Below, piece after piece: positions 1 through 8,385 of a stretch of DNA of 56,718 nucleotides. The translations under genes were made by a program, and so were the position numbers. Source of the DNA: Bacteroidales bacterium. Its GTDB lineage: Bacteria > Bacteroidota > Bacteroidia > Bacteroidales > JAADJA01. Below the pieces are notes generated by a model. That model was not told where the DNA came from. It searched no databases and saw nothing but the letters and a program-made list of their open reading frames with translations. Positions within the stretch are counted from its first letter, which is position 1. Each line of letters begins with the position of its first letter. The stretch is taken from contig JAGVPB010000029.1 of assembly GCA_020052415.1 (NCBI GenBank), positions 1 to 56,718 on the forward strand, in the 5' to 3' direction.

Positions 1-457
1 CGGTCAATCCGCCAATCGTTCCATCCTCGAAGTCAGCACCAAAAATGAATGTATTTGGTGCACTGCTCGCAGAAGTTGAAGCCAAATTGCCATAGTACAG
101 GTAAACAGTAGTTCCTGAGGTTGGAATATCCGGCACTTTGGTCCAGATAGTTGCCTGTTGTGCAACGAAATTCCAATTCTCTATCCAGAAAGGGATGAGC
201 GTTGTCCCATCAGCATCTGTTATTCGGATGTCACTTCCATCAAAGGTAGAATTTGCGAAATTAAATGAGCTGCTGCTAAGAGTAATCTTTACCTGGTAGT
301 TTGAAAGTGCACTGGCATTCTGATTGGGAACTGTAACTGGCCGGCGGTACTGCCAATTCGCATCGTACCAGTCCTGAGCAGTCGCAAGTCCTGCTGTGAG
401 AAGAATAATTATTGTATTGAACAAAGTCAATTTAAAAAAAGGGTATTTTGTTTTCAT
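1..457 (-). CDS. Secreted DUF2341 protein, C-terminus cut by window edge
   Basis: Reading the minus strand from the ATG at 457 gives 152 uninterrupted codons running off the window at base 1. Residues 1-28 form a signal peptide (lysines, hydrophobic stretch, TAQ cleavage-like end). What follows is a DUF2341 domain: WYDANWQYRRPVTV near the start, then GSDIRITDADG, FWIENW and the typical LYYGN motif. The protein is closely similar to the N-terminus of the next gene (540-3323), and DNA bases 1-360 nearly match 2868-3240, so the two are tandem paralogues. DUF2341 is usually a sugar- or surface-binding beta-sandwich in secreted multidomain proteins; the rest of this protein lies outside the window, so its enzymatic role is unknown. 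Confidence 0.85.
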   Translation of the reverse strand, partial: MKTKYPFFKLTLFNTIIILLTAGLATAQDWYDANWQYRRPVTVPNQNASALSNYQVKITLSSSSFNFANSTFDGSDIRITDADGTTLIPFWIENWNFVAQQATIWTKVPDIPTSGTTVYLYYGNLASTSASSAPNTFIFGADFEDGTIGGLT

Positions 458-539
458 AATTGTTATTTTTATATATTCAGTATATGCTTTTATTTTTTAT
501 TCCTTATCTCTCTTTTCTGAAGTAGGAAATAAGTAGTAT

Positions 540-3323
540 TTATTCAGGTACCTGAGATTCATTATTAAGATTTTTAAGCCACCAATCATTTTTGTCCGGG
601 TTGTTCACCTGCCCATCAAGATCTGTATCTCCGTTAAGGTAACCCGCAGAACCAGCCTGAGGTATCCAGGTTTGAACAACATCAGATAAATTTATGATCC
701 CGTCAGCGTTGGCATCCCCGGCAGTCATTCCATAGAACTGATTTCCCAGGTGATTTTGTCCATCTCCATAAGCCTGCGAAACTGCCGTGGTGAAATCATA
801 AGTAGAAAGACTCCCGGGATCAATTGTCAAAGAATTGGCTGACATAATTCCCAGGTGGTTCCTGTGCCAGATAACAACGTAAGCTTGTTGAAGTATAGGA
901 GTGTTGATTTGAATAGTTGATATTCCATCCACCCCCACTACCATTCCATTATTGAGCAGCAAGGCTGCCTGTCGGGCAACCTGGGTTTCTGTAGTGGCAG
1001 AAGCAGCATCGGAAGCATCGCGAAGCTCCACCAATACCCATTCCGCAACATTCGTATTAGGCGGACCAGGCAATGTTTCTGTTCCTTCATAGTTCCAGGG
1101 CTCTGTGTTGTAAGGCTGGTTTGATGGTAAAAGGGTCAAATCGGTTAAATAAGTATCCATATCAGTTCCATTGAAAGCCCCTTCGAGGTAAATCTTTAAA
1201 TTCAGTGACTGGAGAAGCTGGCTTTCATCACCAACATTTATGGAGGGTTCATTGTCGGCTAATTTACGAACTATCCAGTTATCGAAGTTTGCATCAAGCG
1301 CATAGTAGTTAGTAAATGGCTCAGAAACTTCAATTACCCGGCCGAGATCGAACAGCCTTACTGAAGTTTTGGCAATTGAAGCAATATTCGGCAAGACGCT
1401 TGTCCCTGATGTTGTATTTATCAGGTCTGCTTTGTAATTTGTCCCATCATCCCAAATCCTGACCTTGTAGAGCCCCGGCCCTCCAAACCATGTCGCACCA
1501 CTTTGCCAGCCACTCCCATTCCAGAAGTAAGTTGGGCTGCCTCCCGTTGCTGTATACATAATGATGAATTTACCGGGGTTACTAGAATTTCCGGCAAGAC
1601 GTTGAATGTTTATGCCGTCGTGCGCATGCCACATACCATTGTCCATGGGCACAGGCACGCCAGCCCAGTTTCCAAGACCAATTTCCAATCCTGAGCTAAC
1701 ATTTATCGGATCCGTCGGAGTTTGTGTCAGAAATTCCCAAATAAACGGGGATGTTGCATCCAGCGTGGTTCCAACGACCCAACCAGCTGCAACTGCCGGG
1801 CTATTTGCATGCAGAACTTTTCCGGGCTCACCCGGGCTGTTAGTAGCCAGTCCGACCTGCGGGGCGCCGAAGCCATCAAATCCCTGAAAATAAAGCTGGC
1901 CAACCGATCCAATATCTGTCTTGACAAGGAAAGATGTTTCGGTGTGTGTAACATCCCAGGGAAGACTTGGTCCCAAAACTGGATTCTGAGCATATCGAGT
2001 CCAGTTTGCAAAATCTGTTGTTGACGCAAAGCCTATACGCCAGTTACTTCCTGCAGTCCCGCTATATGTCATGACGAATTGGTTGGGCGACATTTCTACA
2101 ATTCGGGGATTGGCCACACCCCAGCTTTCCCAGCCGGAACCTGTTTCCTGGAATACCGGGTAGCCACCATTGTAAGGTATCCAGGTTCCCGTGAAATCTG
2201 ATGATGTCGCAGCAAATATTCGCCACCGGCCAGACGCGCCGGACTTATTAGCATCGAACAGCAGAAAATAATCGCCATCGATAGATCGCTTGACTATAGA
2301 AGGAGCACCCATTTGATCAATCCCATTGCTTGCATCATAATGGAATTGGCTCAATGTAAGCTTCTGTCCCTGATCCGTCCAGTTCACCCCGTCTGTTGAG
2401 GTGAAAACACCCATGCTGCCACTGGTGTAAGCGCTGCTTGTCCACCCCGCTGCCATCATCATAAGGAGACTATCGCTACTTCTCCTGAGTACCGAAGATT
2501 GTTGTACACTCCATTGATACCATGATCCCGGCACTCCTGACGGACCAATAACAGGGTTGTCTAATCGTTCGTCCCACATATACCCGCCATCCGAACTTTT
2601 TGTGATGCCAATTGCCATAGGGTGACCGGGCGCCGTACTTATGCCCATATAGTATGCAGAGATCTTACCATCCGGACCTACTTCTACTTTTCCATCCGAT
2701 TCAGAAATTATAGGTGCAATTTCACGCGTTCCATAATCGTCCCATTTCCCGGGCCGTTTTGGCAAAACCGGATTAGGTTGTTTGACCCACCCGTCTACTT
2801 TTGTGCCATACATATATTGTGAAGGAGCTAGTGGAACATTAACTACAGCTGAATCCACAGTATTGACGGTCAATCCGCCAATTGTTCCATCCTCGAAGTC
2901 AGCACCAAAGATGAATGTGTTTGCTGCGCTGCTAGCAGAAGTTGCAGCCAAATTACCATAATACAGGTAAACAGTGGTTCCTTCTGTTGGAATACTTGGA
3001 ACTTTGGTCCAGATAATTGCCTGTTGTGTAACGAAATTCCAATTTTCAATCCAGAAAGAAATAAGTGTTATCCCATCAGTATCCGTTATTCGGATATCAC
3101 TTCCATCAACCTGTGTATTTGTGAAATCTAATGAATCATTATTCAGGGTTATGAGCACCTGGTAATCCGTCAGCATTATTCCTCCGGGATTAGCAACAGT
3201 AATTGGTCTCCGATACTGCCAATCCGGATCATACCAACCCTGAGAATTCGCAGTCTCAGTTATCAGGATACATGTCATTGCCATTAATATAGGCAGGATA
3301 AAAAAAGAATAATAATGTTTCAT
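540..3323 (-). CDS. Secreted DUF2341 / GH43-like propeller protein with shared C-terminal EF-hand module
   Basis: A 927-residue exported protein. Residues 1-28 are a signal peptide. Residues about 30-140 are a DUF2341 domain (WQYRRPITV, GSDIRITDTDG, FWIENW, LYYGN). Residues about 190-500 have the repeated blades of a five-bladed propeller of the GH32/43/117 type (SSDGGYMWDE, STDGVNWTD, TSSDFTGTW, STTDFANWT, QLYFQGFDG), suggesting action on or binding to a polysaccharide. Residues about 510-690 look like a concanavalin/LamG-type beta-sandwich. From about residue 706 to the end is the C-terminal module shared with the proteins at 16279, 20733 and 50839, with EF-hand-like loops DANADGIINLSD and DTDLDGQVNNPD and the terminus SQVPE. 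No T9SS-type domain is present. I could not assign catalytic residues, so whether it is a hydrolase or a binding protein is open. Confidence 0.85.
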   Translation of the reverse strand: MKHYYSFFILPILMAMTCILITETANSQGWYDPDWQYRRPITVANPGGIMLTDYQVLITLNNDSLDFTNTQVDGSDIRITDTDGITLISFWIENWNFVTQQAIIWTKVPSIPTEGTTVYLYYGNLAATSASSAANTFIFGADFEDGTIGGLTVNTVDSAVVNVPLAPSQYMYGTKVDGWVKQPNPVLPKRPGKWDDYGTREIAPIISESDGKVEVGPDGKISAYYMGISTAPGHPMAIGITKSSDGGYMWDERLDNPVIGPSGVPGSWYQWSVQQSSVLRRSSDSLLMMMAAGWTSSAYTSGSMGVFTSTDGVNWTDQGQKLTLSQFHYDASNGIDQMGAPSIVKRSIDGDYFLLFDANKSGASGRWRIFAATSSDFTGTWIPYNGGYPVFQETGSGWESWGVANPRIVEMSPNQFVMTYSGTAGSNWRIGFASTTDFANWTRYAQNPVLGPSLPWDVTHTETSFLVKTDIGSVGQLYFQGFDGFGAPQVGLATNSPGEPGKVLHANSPAVAAGWVVGTTLDATSPFIWEFLTQTPTDPINVSSGLEIGLGNWAGVPVPMDNGMWHAHDGINIQRLAGNSSNPGKFIIMYTATGGSPTYFWNGSGWQSGATWFGGPGLYKVRIWDDGTNYKADLINTTSGTSVLPNIASIAKTSVRLFDLGRVIEVSEPFTNYYALDANFDNWIVRKLADNEPSINVGDESQLLQSLNLKIYLEGAFNGTDMDTYLTDLTLLPSNQPYNTEPWNYEGTETLPGPPNTNVAEWVLVELRDASDAASATTETQVARQAALLLNNGMVVGVDGISTIQINTPILQQAYVVIWHRNHLGIMSANSLTIDPGSLSTYDFTTAVSQAYGDGQNHLGNQFYGMTAGDANADGIINLSDVVQTWIPQAGSAGYLNGDTDLDGQVNNPDKNDWWLKNLNNESQVPE

Positions 3324-3815
3324 ATGAGTAAAACTTTTTGTTACAAAATAATCGATCGAAAATTCAGATATGAATGAGTAGGAGCTGGATTGAAGAAAGG
3401 TTCTGACAAATAGAATTCAGTCCAAATGATTGCAAAATTCATCTGGAAAATAAGGATTAAACAACTATTTCTATAAAAGCTGTTCAATTCGACCTCACCA
3501 TTTCAGAATAATAAATTTATACCGATAAAATGTAAGAAAATCACTAATGATTGTTATTCTATATTGCAATTCTGTATCAGACAAATATTTTCATATTACA
3601 AGAAAATTGAAAAAGAACAGATTACTATATCATTATATGATTTTATCCAGGATTTTAAATAACTACTTTCGGTAATAAATGAGATCAAAATTATTGCCAA
3701 AAAGTTAAGTATCAGATTATTAGTATTATAAATTGATTTGATTTTTAAATGATTTTCATTTTGACACTTAATAAACTCAATAAGACATAGAAAACAACCA
3801 AAAAATTGAATATGA
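3324..3815. other. Gene-free AT-rich spacer
   Basis: About 490 bases separate the divergent DUF2341 protein and dnaX. The stretch is very AT-rich, with no reading frame that resembles a protein, no recognisable RNA gene and no strong hairpin. It probably holds the upstream promoter elements of the minus-strand gene. I see nothing else in it. Confidence 0.6.
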
Positions 3816-3878
3816 GTGAGTAGTCATAGTTTTTTTCAATACTCTTCAACAGGCTGGCGATCCATGAGAAAAAGTTTG

Positions 3879-3886
3879 TACTTTTG
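3879..3886 (+). promoter_or_regulatory. Predicted -7 element for dnaX
   Basis: TACTTTTG matches the Bacteroidota -7 consensus TAnnTTTG and lies about 35 bases before the ATG at 3921. Its position inside a possible GTG-initiated N-terminal extension from 3816 argues that translation starts at 3921 and not earlier. No clean TTG is seen at the -33 spacing. Confidence 0.5.
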
Positions 3887-3920
3887 GCTCGTAAGTAATC
3901 AATATATATTCTTCGTTCGG

Positions 3921-5603
3921 ATGGAGAACTTTATCGTTTCAGCACGCAAATACCGGCCACAGACTTTTAATACGGTTGTGGGTCAAAATACCATCACCAA
4001 TACACTAAAAAACGCTGTAAAAAACGACCAGCTTGCACAGGCTTTCCTGTTCTGCGGACCAAGAGGCATTGGGAAGACAACTTGTGCCCGCATCCTCGCA
4101 AAAACGATCAACTGCAGCAATCTTTCCGAAAACATAGAAGCATGCAACGAGTGCGAATCCTGTATTTCCTTTAACCGTTCGGCATCATTCAACATTCATG
4201 AACTGGATGCCGCTTCCAACAATTCGGTGGATGATATTCGTAATCTTGTGGACCAGGTAAGGATTCCGCCACAGATTGGAAAATACAAGGTTTACATAAT
4301 AGATGAAGTTCACATGCTTTCTCAGGCTGCTTTCAACGCTTTTCTTAAAACCCTTGAAGAACCACCGGCTTATGCCAAATTTATTCTTGCCACAACAGAA
4401 AAGCACAAAATTATTCCTACTATTTTATCCCGATGTCAGATTTATGATTTTAAAAGAATCACCGTTGAAGACATCGCGAACCACCTTGCTTTTGTTGCAG
4501 GCCAGGAAAATGTAACCGCAGAATCGGATGCCCTGCAGATTATTGGACAAAAATCGGATGGCGCTCTGCGTGATGCACTCTCGATTTTCGATCAGATCGT
4601 AAGTTTCGGCGGCAGGAACATTACCTATAAAAATGTGATCGAAAACCTGAATGTTCTCGATTACGACTATTATTTTAAGCTCGTGGAAACCATTGTTAAG
4701 GGAAATATTACCGACACACTGTTAATCATTAATGAAATCATTGATAACGGATTCGACGGTCAGCACTTTATTATTGGGTTTGGAGTTCATTTGCGGAACC
4801 TGCTGGTTTCAAAGGACACTGGTACACTTCACCTGCTCGAGGTTGGAGGGAGCATTAAAGACAAATATTATGAACAGTCTGTAATTTGTTCTTCCGACTT
4901 TTTATTACAGGCCCTCGAAATCAACAATAAATGCGATATTGACTATAAAAACAGCAACAATAAAAACCTGCACCTCGAACTGGCTCTCTTAAAAATGTGT
5001 ACGATAAACCAGGGTTCACCAGGATTTAATTTGCTGAACAAAACACCGTCAGAAAAAAGTGACATGCAGTATAAACCACCCATCACCTCAATCACCGAAA
5101 ATGTGAAGGAGCCCCAGAAAAAAATTATTGATAAAAAAACAAATACATCATATCCCCAAACAACTTCCATTAGAAAAAATATTTCACAAAAGGAAAGCAG
5201 TGATGCCGGATCGAAGGAATCTTTTCTTGAAAAACCTGCCAATGAATTTCTTCAGGATCAGCTTGAGATTGCATGGATAGAAGTCGCTCAAAAATACAAA
5301 TCCGACAACAATCTTTTTATTACTTTAACCACAGAGAAACCTGTTAAGGGTGAAAATTATAATATTGATTTTATTGTTAGCAATAAAATTCAGAAGAAAC
5401 AAATTGAGGATCGTTCGCTTGAGATTATACCAATGATTTCCGAAAAATTAAATAATTACAGCCTTCGGTTGAATATTACAGTAATGGAAAAGGTCACAGA
5501 TGCGAAACCTTATACACCGCAAGAGAAGTTCAATAAAATGTCAGAACAAAATCCGGAGTTGAAAAAGTTTAAAGATCAACTCGGGCTTGAAATAGATTTC
5601 TAA
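3921..5603 (+). CDS. dnaX: DNA polymerase III subunit gamma/tau
   Basis: A 560-residue AAA+ clamp-loader ATPase that loads the beta clamp at the replication fork. It begins MENFIVSARKYRP, the usual family start, followed by Walker A GPRGIGKTT (residues about 46-54), a four-cysteine zinc knuckle (C...CNECESC), Walker B/DEVH (VYIIDEVHMLS) and the sensor/arginine-finger motif ILSRCQ. Domain III follows to about residue 370, then a low-complexity lysine/serine linker and a tau-like C-terminal domain. An in-frame GTG at 3816 would add 35 residues unlike the family, and the promoter element at 3879 falls inside that extension, so the ATG at 3921 was chosen. The acyltransferase gene starts 3 bases after the stop, suggesting co-transcription. 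Confidence 0.96.
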   Translation: MENFIVSARKYRPQTFNTVVGQNTITNTLKNAVKNDQLAQAFLFCGPRGIGKTTCARILAKTINCSNLSENIEACNECESCISFNRSASFNIHELDAASNNSVDDIRNLVDQVRIPPQIGKYKVYIIDEVHMLSQAAFNAFLKTLEEPPAYAKFILATTEKHKIIPTILSRCQIYDFKRITVEDIANHLAFVAGQENVTAESDALQIIGQKSDGALRDALSIFDQIVSFGGRNITYKNVIENLNVLDYDYYFKLVETIVKGNITDTLLIINEIIDNGFDGQHFIIGFGVHLRNLLVSKDTGTLHLLEVGGSIKDKYYEQSVICSSDFLLQALEINNKCDIDYKNSNNKNLHLELALLKMCTINQGSPGFNLLNKTPSEKSDMQYKPPITSITENVKEPQKKIIDKKTNTSYPQTTSIRKNISQKESSDAGSKESFLEKPANEFLQDQLEIAWIEVAQKYKSDNNLFITLTTEKPVKGENYNIDFIVSNKIQKKQIEDRSLEIIPMISEKLNNYSLRLNITVMEKVTDAKPYTPQEKFNKMSEQNPELKKFKDQLGLEIDF

Positions 5604-5606
5604 ACA

Positions 5607-6155
5607 ATGCTCTATTTCCTTTCAAAACTTATCCTGAAGCTTAATGGTTGGAAGATCATTGGCGGTATTCCTTCCGGTGTGAAGAAATGCGTTGTCATTG
5701 TTGCCCCCCATACAAGCATGTGGGATTTCGTATGGGGCAGGCTGGCTTATTGGCAATTGGGTGTTAAAGTTAAATTTCTGATCAAAAAAGAAGTCTTTGT
5801 CTTTCCATACAAAAGGCTTTTGATAAGATTAGGAGGAATTCCAGTGGACAGGGGGAAAAGCTCCAATTTGGTTGAAGAAGTTGCAAAATTATTTAAACAG
5901 CACGATTCGCTGTTTATTACAATAACTCCTGAAGGAACACGACATTATGCATCCCACTGGAAAAAAGGATTTTATTATATAGCCCTTAAGGCAAAAGTAC
6001 CGATTGCATTAGGTATCCTCGATTATAAAAAGAAAGAAGGTGGAATCGGGATGATAATGAATCCTTCCGGTGACTTTGAGGCTGATTTTAAATTTATTGA
6101 GGATTTCTACAGGGGGCGTGGCGCCAAACATCCGCAAAATTACAATCTGAATTAA
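5607..6155 (+). CDS. 1-acylglycerol-3-phosphate acyltransferase-like protein (PlsC family)
   Basis: A 182-residue membrane-associated acyltransferase. The catalytic HX4D motif is visible as HTSMWD (residues about 32-37), and the substrate-binding motif as PEGTR (residues about 111-115); a VDRGK segment lies between, as in PlsC-family enzymes. An N-terminal hydrophobic stretch (LYFLSKLILKL) could anchor it to the inner membrane. The family transfers an acyl chain to lysophosphatidic acid or related acceptors. It is short compared with housekeeping PlsC (about 240 residues) and belongs to the compact 1-acyl-glycerol-3-phosphate acyltransferase-like group, whose true acceptor may differ. It begins 3 bases after dnaX and is convergent with buk. 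Confidence 0.85.
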   Translation: MLYFLSKLILKLNGWKIIGGIPSGVKKCVVIVAPHTSMWDFVWGRLAYWQLGVKVKFLIKKEVFVFPYKRLLIRLGGIPVDRGKSSNLVEEVAKLFKQHDSLFITITPEGTRHYASHWKKGFYYIALKAKVPIALGILDYKKKEGGIGMIMNPSGDFEADFKFIEDFYRGRGAKHPQNYNLN

Positions 6156-6178
6156 ATATTCTGAAATCATTAATCACA

Positions 6179-7258
6179 TCACCTGTATTCCTTAGCCTCT
6201 GTTTCACCCTTTAGAATACGAAGGCCATTAAAAGCGAGTGCCCGCATTTCGTCTTCACCCGGATAAATGTGTGTCGGTGCAATTTTGTGCACTCTTTCTG
6301 CAATGAGATTTACAAACCACTTGCTGTTTGCAACACCTCCCGTTATCAGGATTCCATCTACTTCCCCGCAGAGAACGGTGGACATTGCTCCTATTTCCTT
6401 TGCCACCTGGTACGCCATTGCCTGAAGTACCAGGCTTGCTGTTTCATTCCCTTCAAAAGCAAGAGCTTCAGCATCGTATGCGCTGTTGGTATTCAGATAT
6501 GCAACCAGTCCACCTTTGCCAACAATCATATTCATAACTTCCTTTTCGGTATATTTCCCACTGAAACATAATCTCACCAAATCGCCGACAGGTAATGTGC
6601 CGCTCCTTTCTGGAGAGAAAGGCCCTTCACCATCAAGCCCCTGGTTTACATCAATCACTCTTCCCTTGTGGTGTGCACCAATGGTAATCCCGCCTCCAAG
6701 ATGTACAACGATAAGATTTAAATCTTCATAAACCCGCATTATGGATTTGGCATGCTGGCGTGCAACTGCTTTCTGGTTCAGGGCATGAAAGATTGACTTT
6801 CTTTTAAATTTTGGATGGCCGGTAAACCTTGCAATATCTTCCATCTCATCCACCACAACCGGATTGGCAATATAAGCCTTTGCCGAAGCGAGCGATTTGG
6901 CAATGTCACCAGCAATCAAACCGCCAAGATTGCTTGCATGTGAACCATAAATACAACTTCGAAGGTCTTTGATCATTTTTGCATTTACAAGAAAAATTCC
7001 CGATTCGATAGGCTTCATTAATCCACCCCGGCCTACTATTATCCTGAGTGAATCCAGGTCAATTTCAGCTTCTTTCAATTGCTGAAGAATCAGATTTTTC
7101 CGGAATGAAAACTGATCGGTGATCTTATCAAATGCGGCTATTTGTTCCTGTGAATGTTTGATATTTTTTAGAAAGACAGGCATCTCACCTTCATACACAG
7201 CAATCTTCGTTGAAGTAGAACCGGGATTTATGGCTAAAATGCGGGGGATTGTATCCAT
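6179..7258 (-). CDS. buk: Butyrate kinase
   Basis: A 359-residue acetokinase-family enzyme that phosphorylates butyrate (or, in the reverse direction, makes ATP from butyryl phosphate). It starts MDTIPRILAINPGSTSTK, the phosphate-binding N-terminal motif of ASKHA kinases. It also has GRGGLMKPIESG, VVHLGGGITIGAHH, GPFSPERSGTLP and the C-terminal ITGGVANS motif. An upstream in-frame ATG at 7321 would add 21 residues lacking family similarity and would overlap ptb, so the ATG at 7258 was chosen; 359 residues is the usual family length. It follows ptb by 59 bases, forming a ptb-buk operon. Branched-chain carboxylate kinase activity is an equally possible substrate choice. Confidence 0.94.
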   Translation of the reverse strand: MDTIPRILAINPGSTSTKIAVYEGEMPVFLKNIKHSQEQIAAFDKITDQFSFRKNLILQQLKEAEIDLDSLRIIVGRGGLMKPIESGIFLVNAKMIKDLRSCIYGSHASNLGGLIAGDIAKSLASAKAYIANPVVVDEMEDIARFTGHPKFKRKSIFHALNQKAVARQHAKSIMRVYEDLNLIVVHLGGGITIGAHHKGRVIDVNQGLDGEGPFSPERSGTLPVGDLVRLCFSGKYTEKEVMNMIVGKGGLVAYLNTNSAYDAEALAFEGNETASLVLQAMAYQVAKEIGAMSTVLCGEVDGILITGGVANSKWFVNLIAERVHKIAPTHIYPGEDEMRALAFNGLRILKGETEAKEYR

Positions 7259-7317
7259 GGCAACTCCAACGTTAAATTGAGAAAATAAAATGGCACTAAA
7301 GTTAAGTAAATAAAGGT

Positions 7318-8214
7318 TCAACCAATTGCCGCAGCGAGTGCAATGGATAAAAATTTAGTTCTTTCAGAATCAGCGCGTGAAGTAAGAACGATAGGAACTC
7401 TTGCACCCATGATTACTGCGGCCGTTGAAGCTCCGCCCAGGAAATTCAATGCCTTATAAAGGAAATTGGCCCCATTGATATCCGGTGCAACCACTATATC
7501 AGCATTTCCTGCAACTTCGCTCTCAATATTTTTAATTGCACACGATTTCTTCGACACGGCATTGTCAAGAGCCAGAGGTCCATCAATGATACAACCGGTG
7601 ATCTGCTGCCGTTTATTCATCATTGACAGTGTAGCAGCATGCATGGTTGATTCCATGCGCATATTGACTGTTTCAACAGCACCCACTACAGCAACTTTTG
7701 GGTTTGGTTCACCAAGTAAATGAAACACCTCTACGGCGTTATTAATCAAAGCAATCTTTTCTTCAAAGGTAGGAGCCACATTCATAGCGGCATCGGTTAT
7801 ACCAAGCAACTTGTGATAAAAGGGTGATTCAAAAATAGCAACATGGCTGATTATACTCCCCTTCCTGAGTCCATTTTCCTTATCCAATACTGCCTTTAAC
7901 AATTGCCCGGTACTAACCATGCCTTTCATCAGAATCTCTGCTTTTCCATCGCGTACTAATTTTGCCGCCACCACTGCTGCTTCAAACTTGTCTCTGACAT
8001 CAATGAGTTCAAATTTACTGATATCATAACCAATCTCCTTTGCATATTGCTCAATTCTGGGTTGTATTCCAACAAGCACAGGTTCAATTATTCCAATGTC
8101 TTCTGCATTTTTTAAAGCCTCCAGCACATCGTAATCACCTGCTGCAGCCACAGCAATTCTCCTTTTCTGCTTGGCTTGAGCCATCCCGACAAGCTCAGCT
8201 AGTTTTTGGATCAT
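7318..8214 (-). CDS. ptb: Phosphate butyryltransferase
   Basis: A 298-residue cytoplasmic enzyme of the phosphate acetyl/butyryl transferase family, exchanging CoA and phosphate on butyryl (or isobutyryl/isovaleryl) groups. Visible family motifs are EILMKGMVSTGQLLKAVL, the GSIISHVAIFE segment and DAAMNVAPT, and the C-terminal part holds ADIVVAPDINGANFLYKAL and AAVIMGARVPIVLTSRAD. It is the first gene of the ptb-buk pair, behind a strong promoter (8250-8279). Together the pair allows ATP formation from short-chain acyl-CoA, or activation of imported short-chain acids for fatty acid priming. Confidence 0.94.
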   Translation of the reverse strand: MIQKLAELVGMAQAKQKRRIAVAAAGDYDVLEALKNAEDIGIIEPVLVGIQPRIEQYAKEIGYDISKFELIDVRDKFEAAVVAAKLVRDGKAEILMKGMVSTGQLLKAVLDKENGLRKGSIISHVAIFESPFYHKLLGITDAAMNVAPTFEEKIALINNAVEVFHLLGEPNPKVAVVGAVETVNMRMESTMHAATLSMMNKRQQITGCIIDGPLALDNAVSKKSCAIKNIESEVAGNADIVVAPDINGANFLYKALNFLGGASTAAVIMGARVPIVLTSRADSERTKFLSIALAAAIG

Positions 8215-8249
8215 ATTTTACAATTTAATTGTTTGAAAAAATTAGGCTG

Positions 8250-8279
8250 CAAAAGTAAAAATTGTTAAAGGATTCACAA
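8250..8279 (-). promoter_or_regulatory. Promoter of ptb-buk
   Basis: On the minus strand TTG (8279-8277) is followed after exactly 19 bases by TACTTTTG (8257-8250), a full match to the Bacteroidota housekeeping consensus TTG-N19-TAnnTTTG. The predicted transcription start lies about 30 bases before the ptb ATG. Confidence 0.7.
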
Positions 8280-8385
8280 CAAAATATTGTAAACATGACT
8301 ATCCTGGCTTCCAAAATTAGAAATCGAATTATAGCAATATATTTTTAAATCAGGAAGGCGCTATGAGGAAGGAAATAAGAAATTG

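Noticed and set aside
1727-2029. 100-codon minus-strand frame inside the 540-3323 gene
   Set aside because: It overlaps a well-supported protein in another frame and has no recognisable domain.
3816-3920. N-terminal extension of dnaX from a GTG start
   Set aside because: The residues do not match the family, the standard MENFIVSARKYRP start lies at 3921, and a promoter element sits inside the extension.
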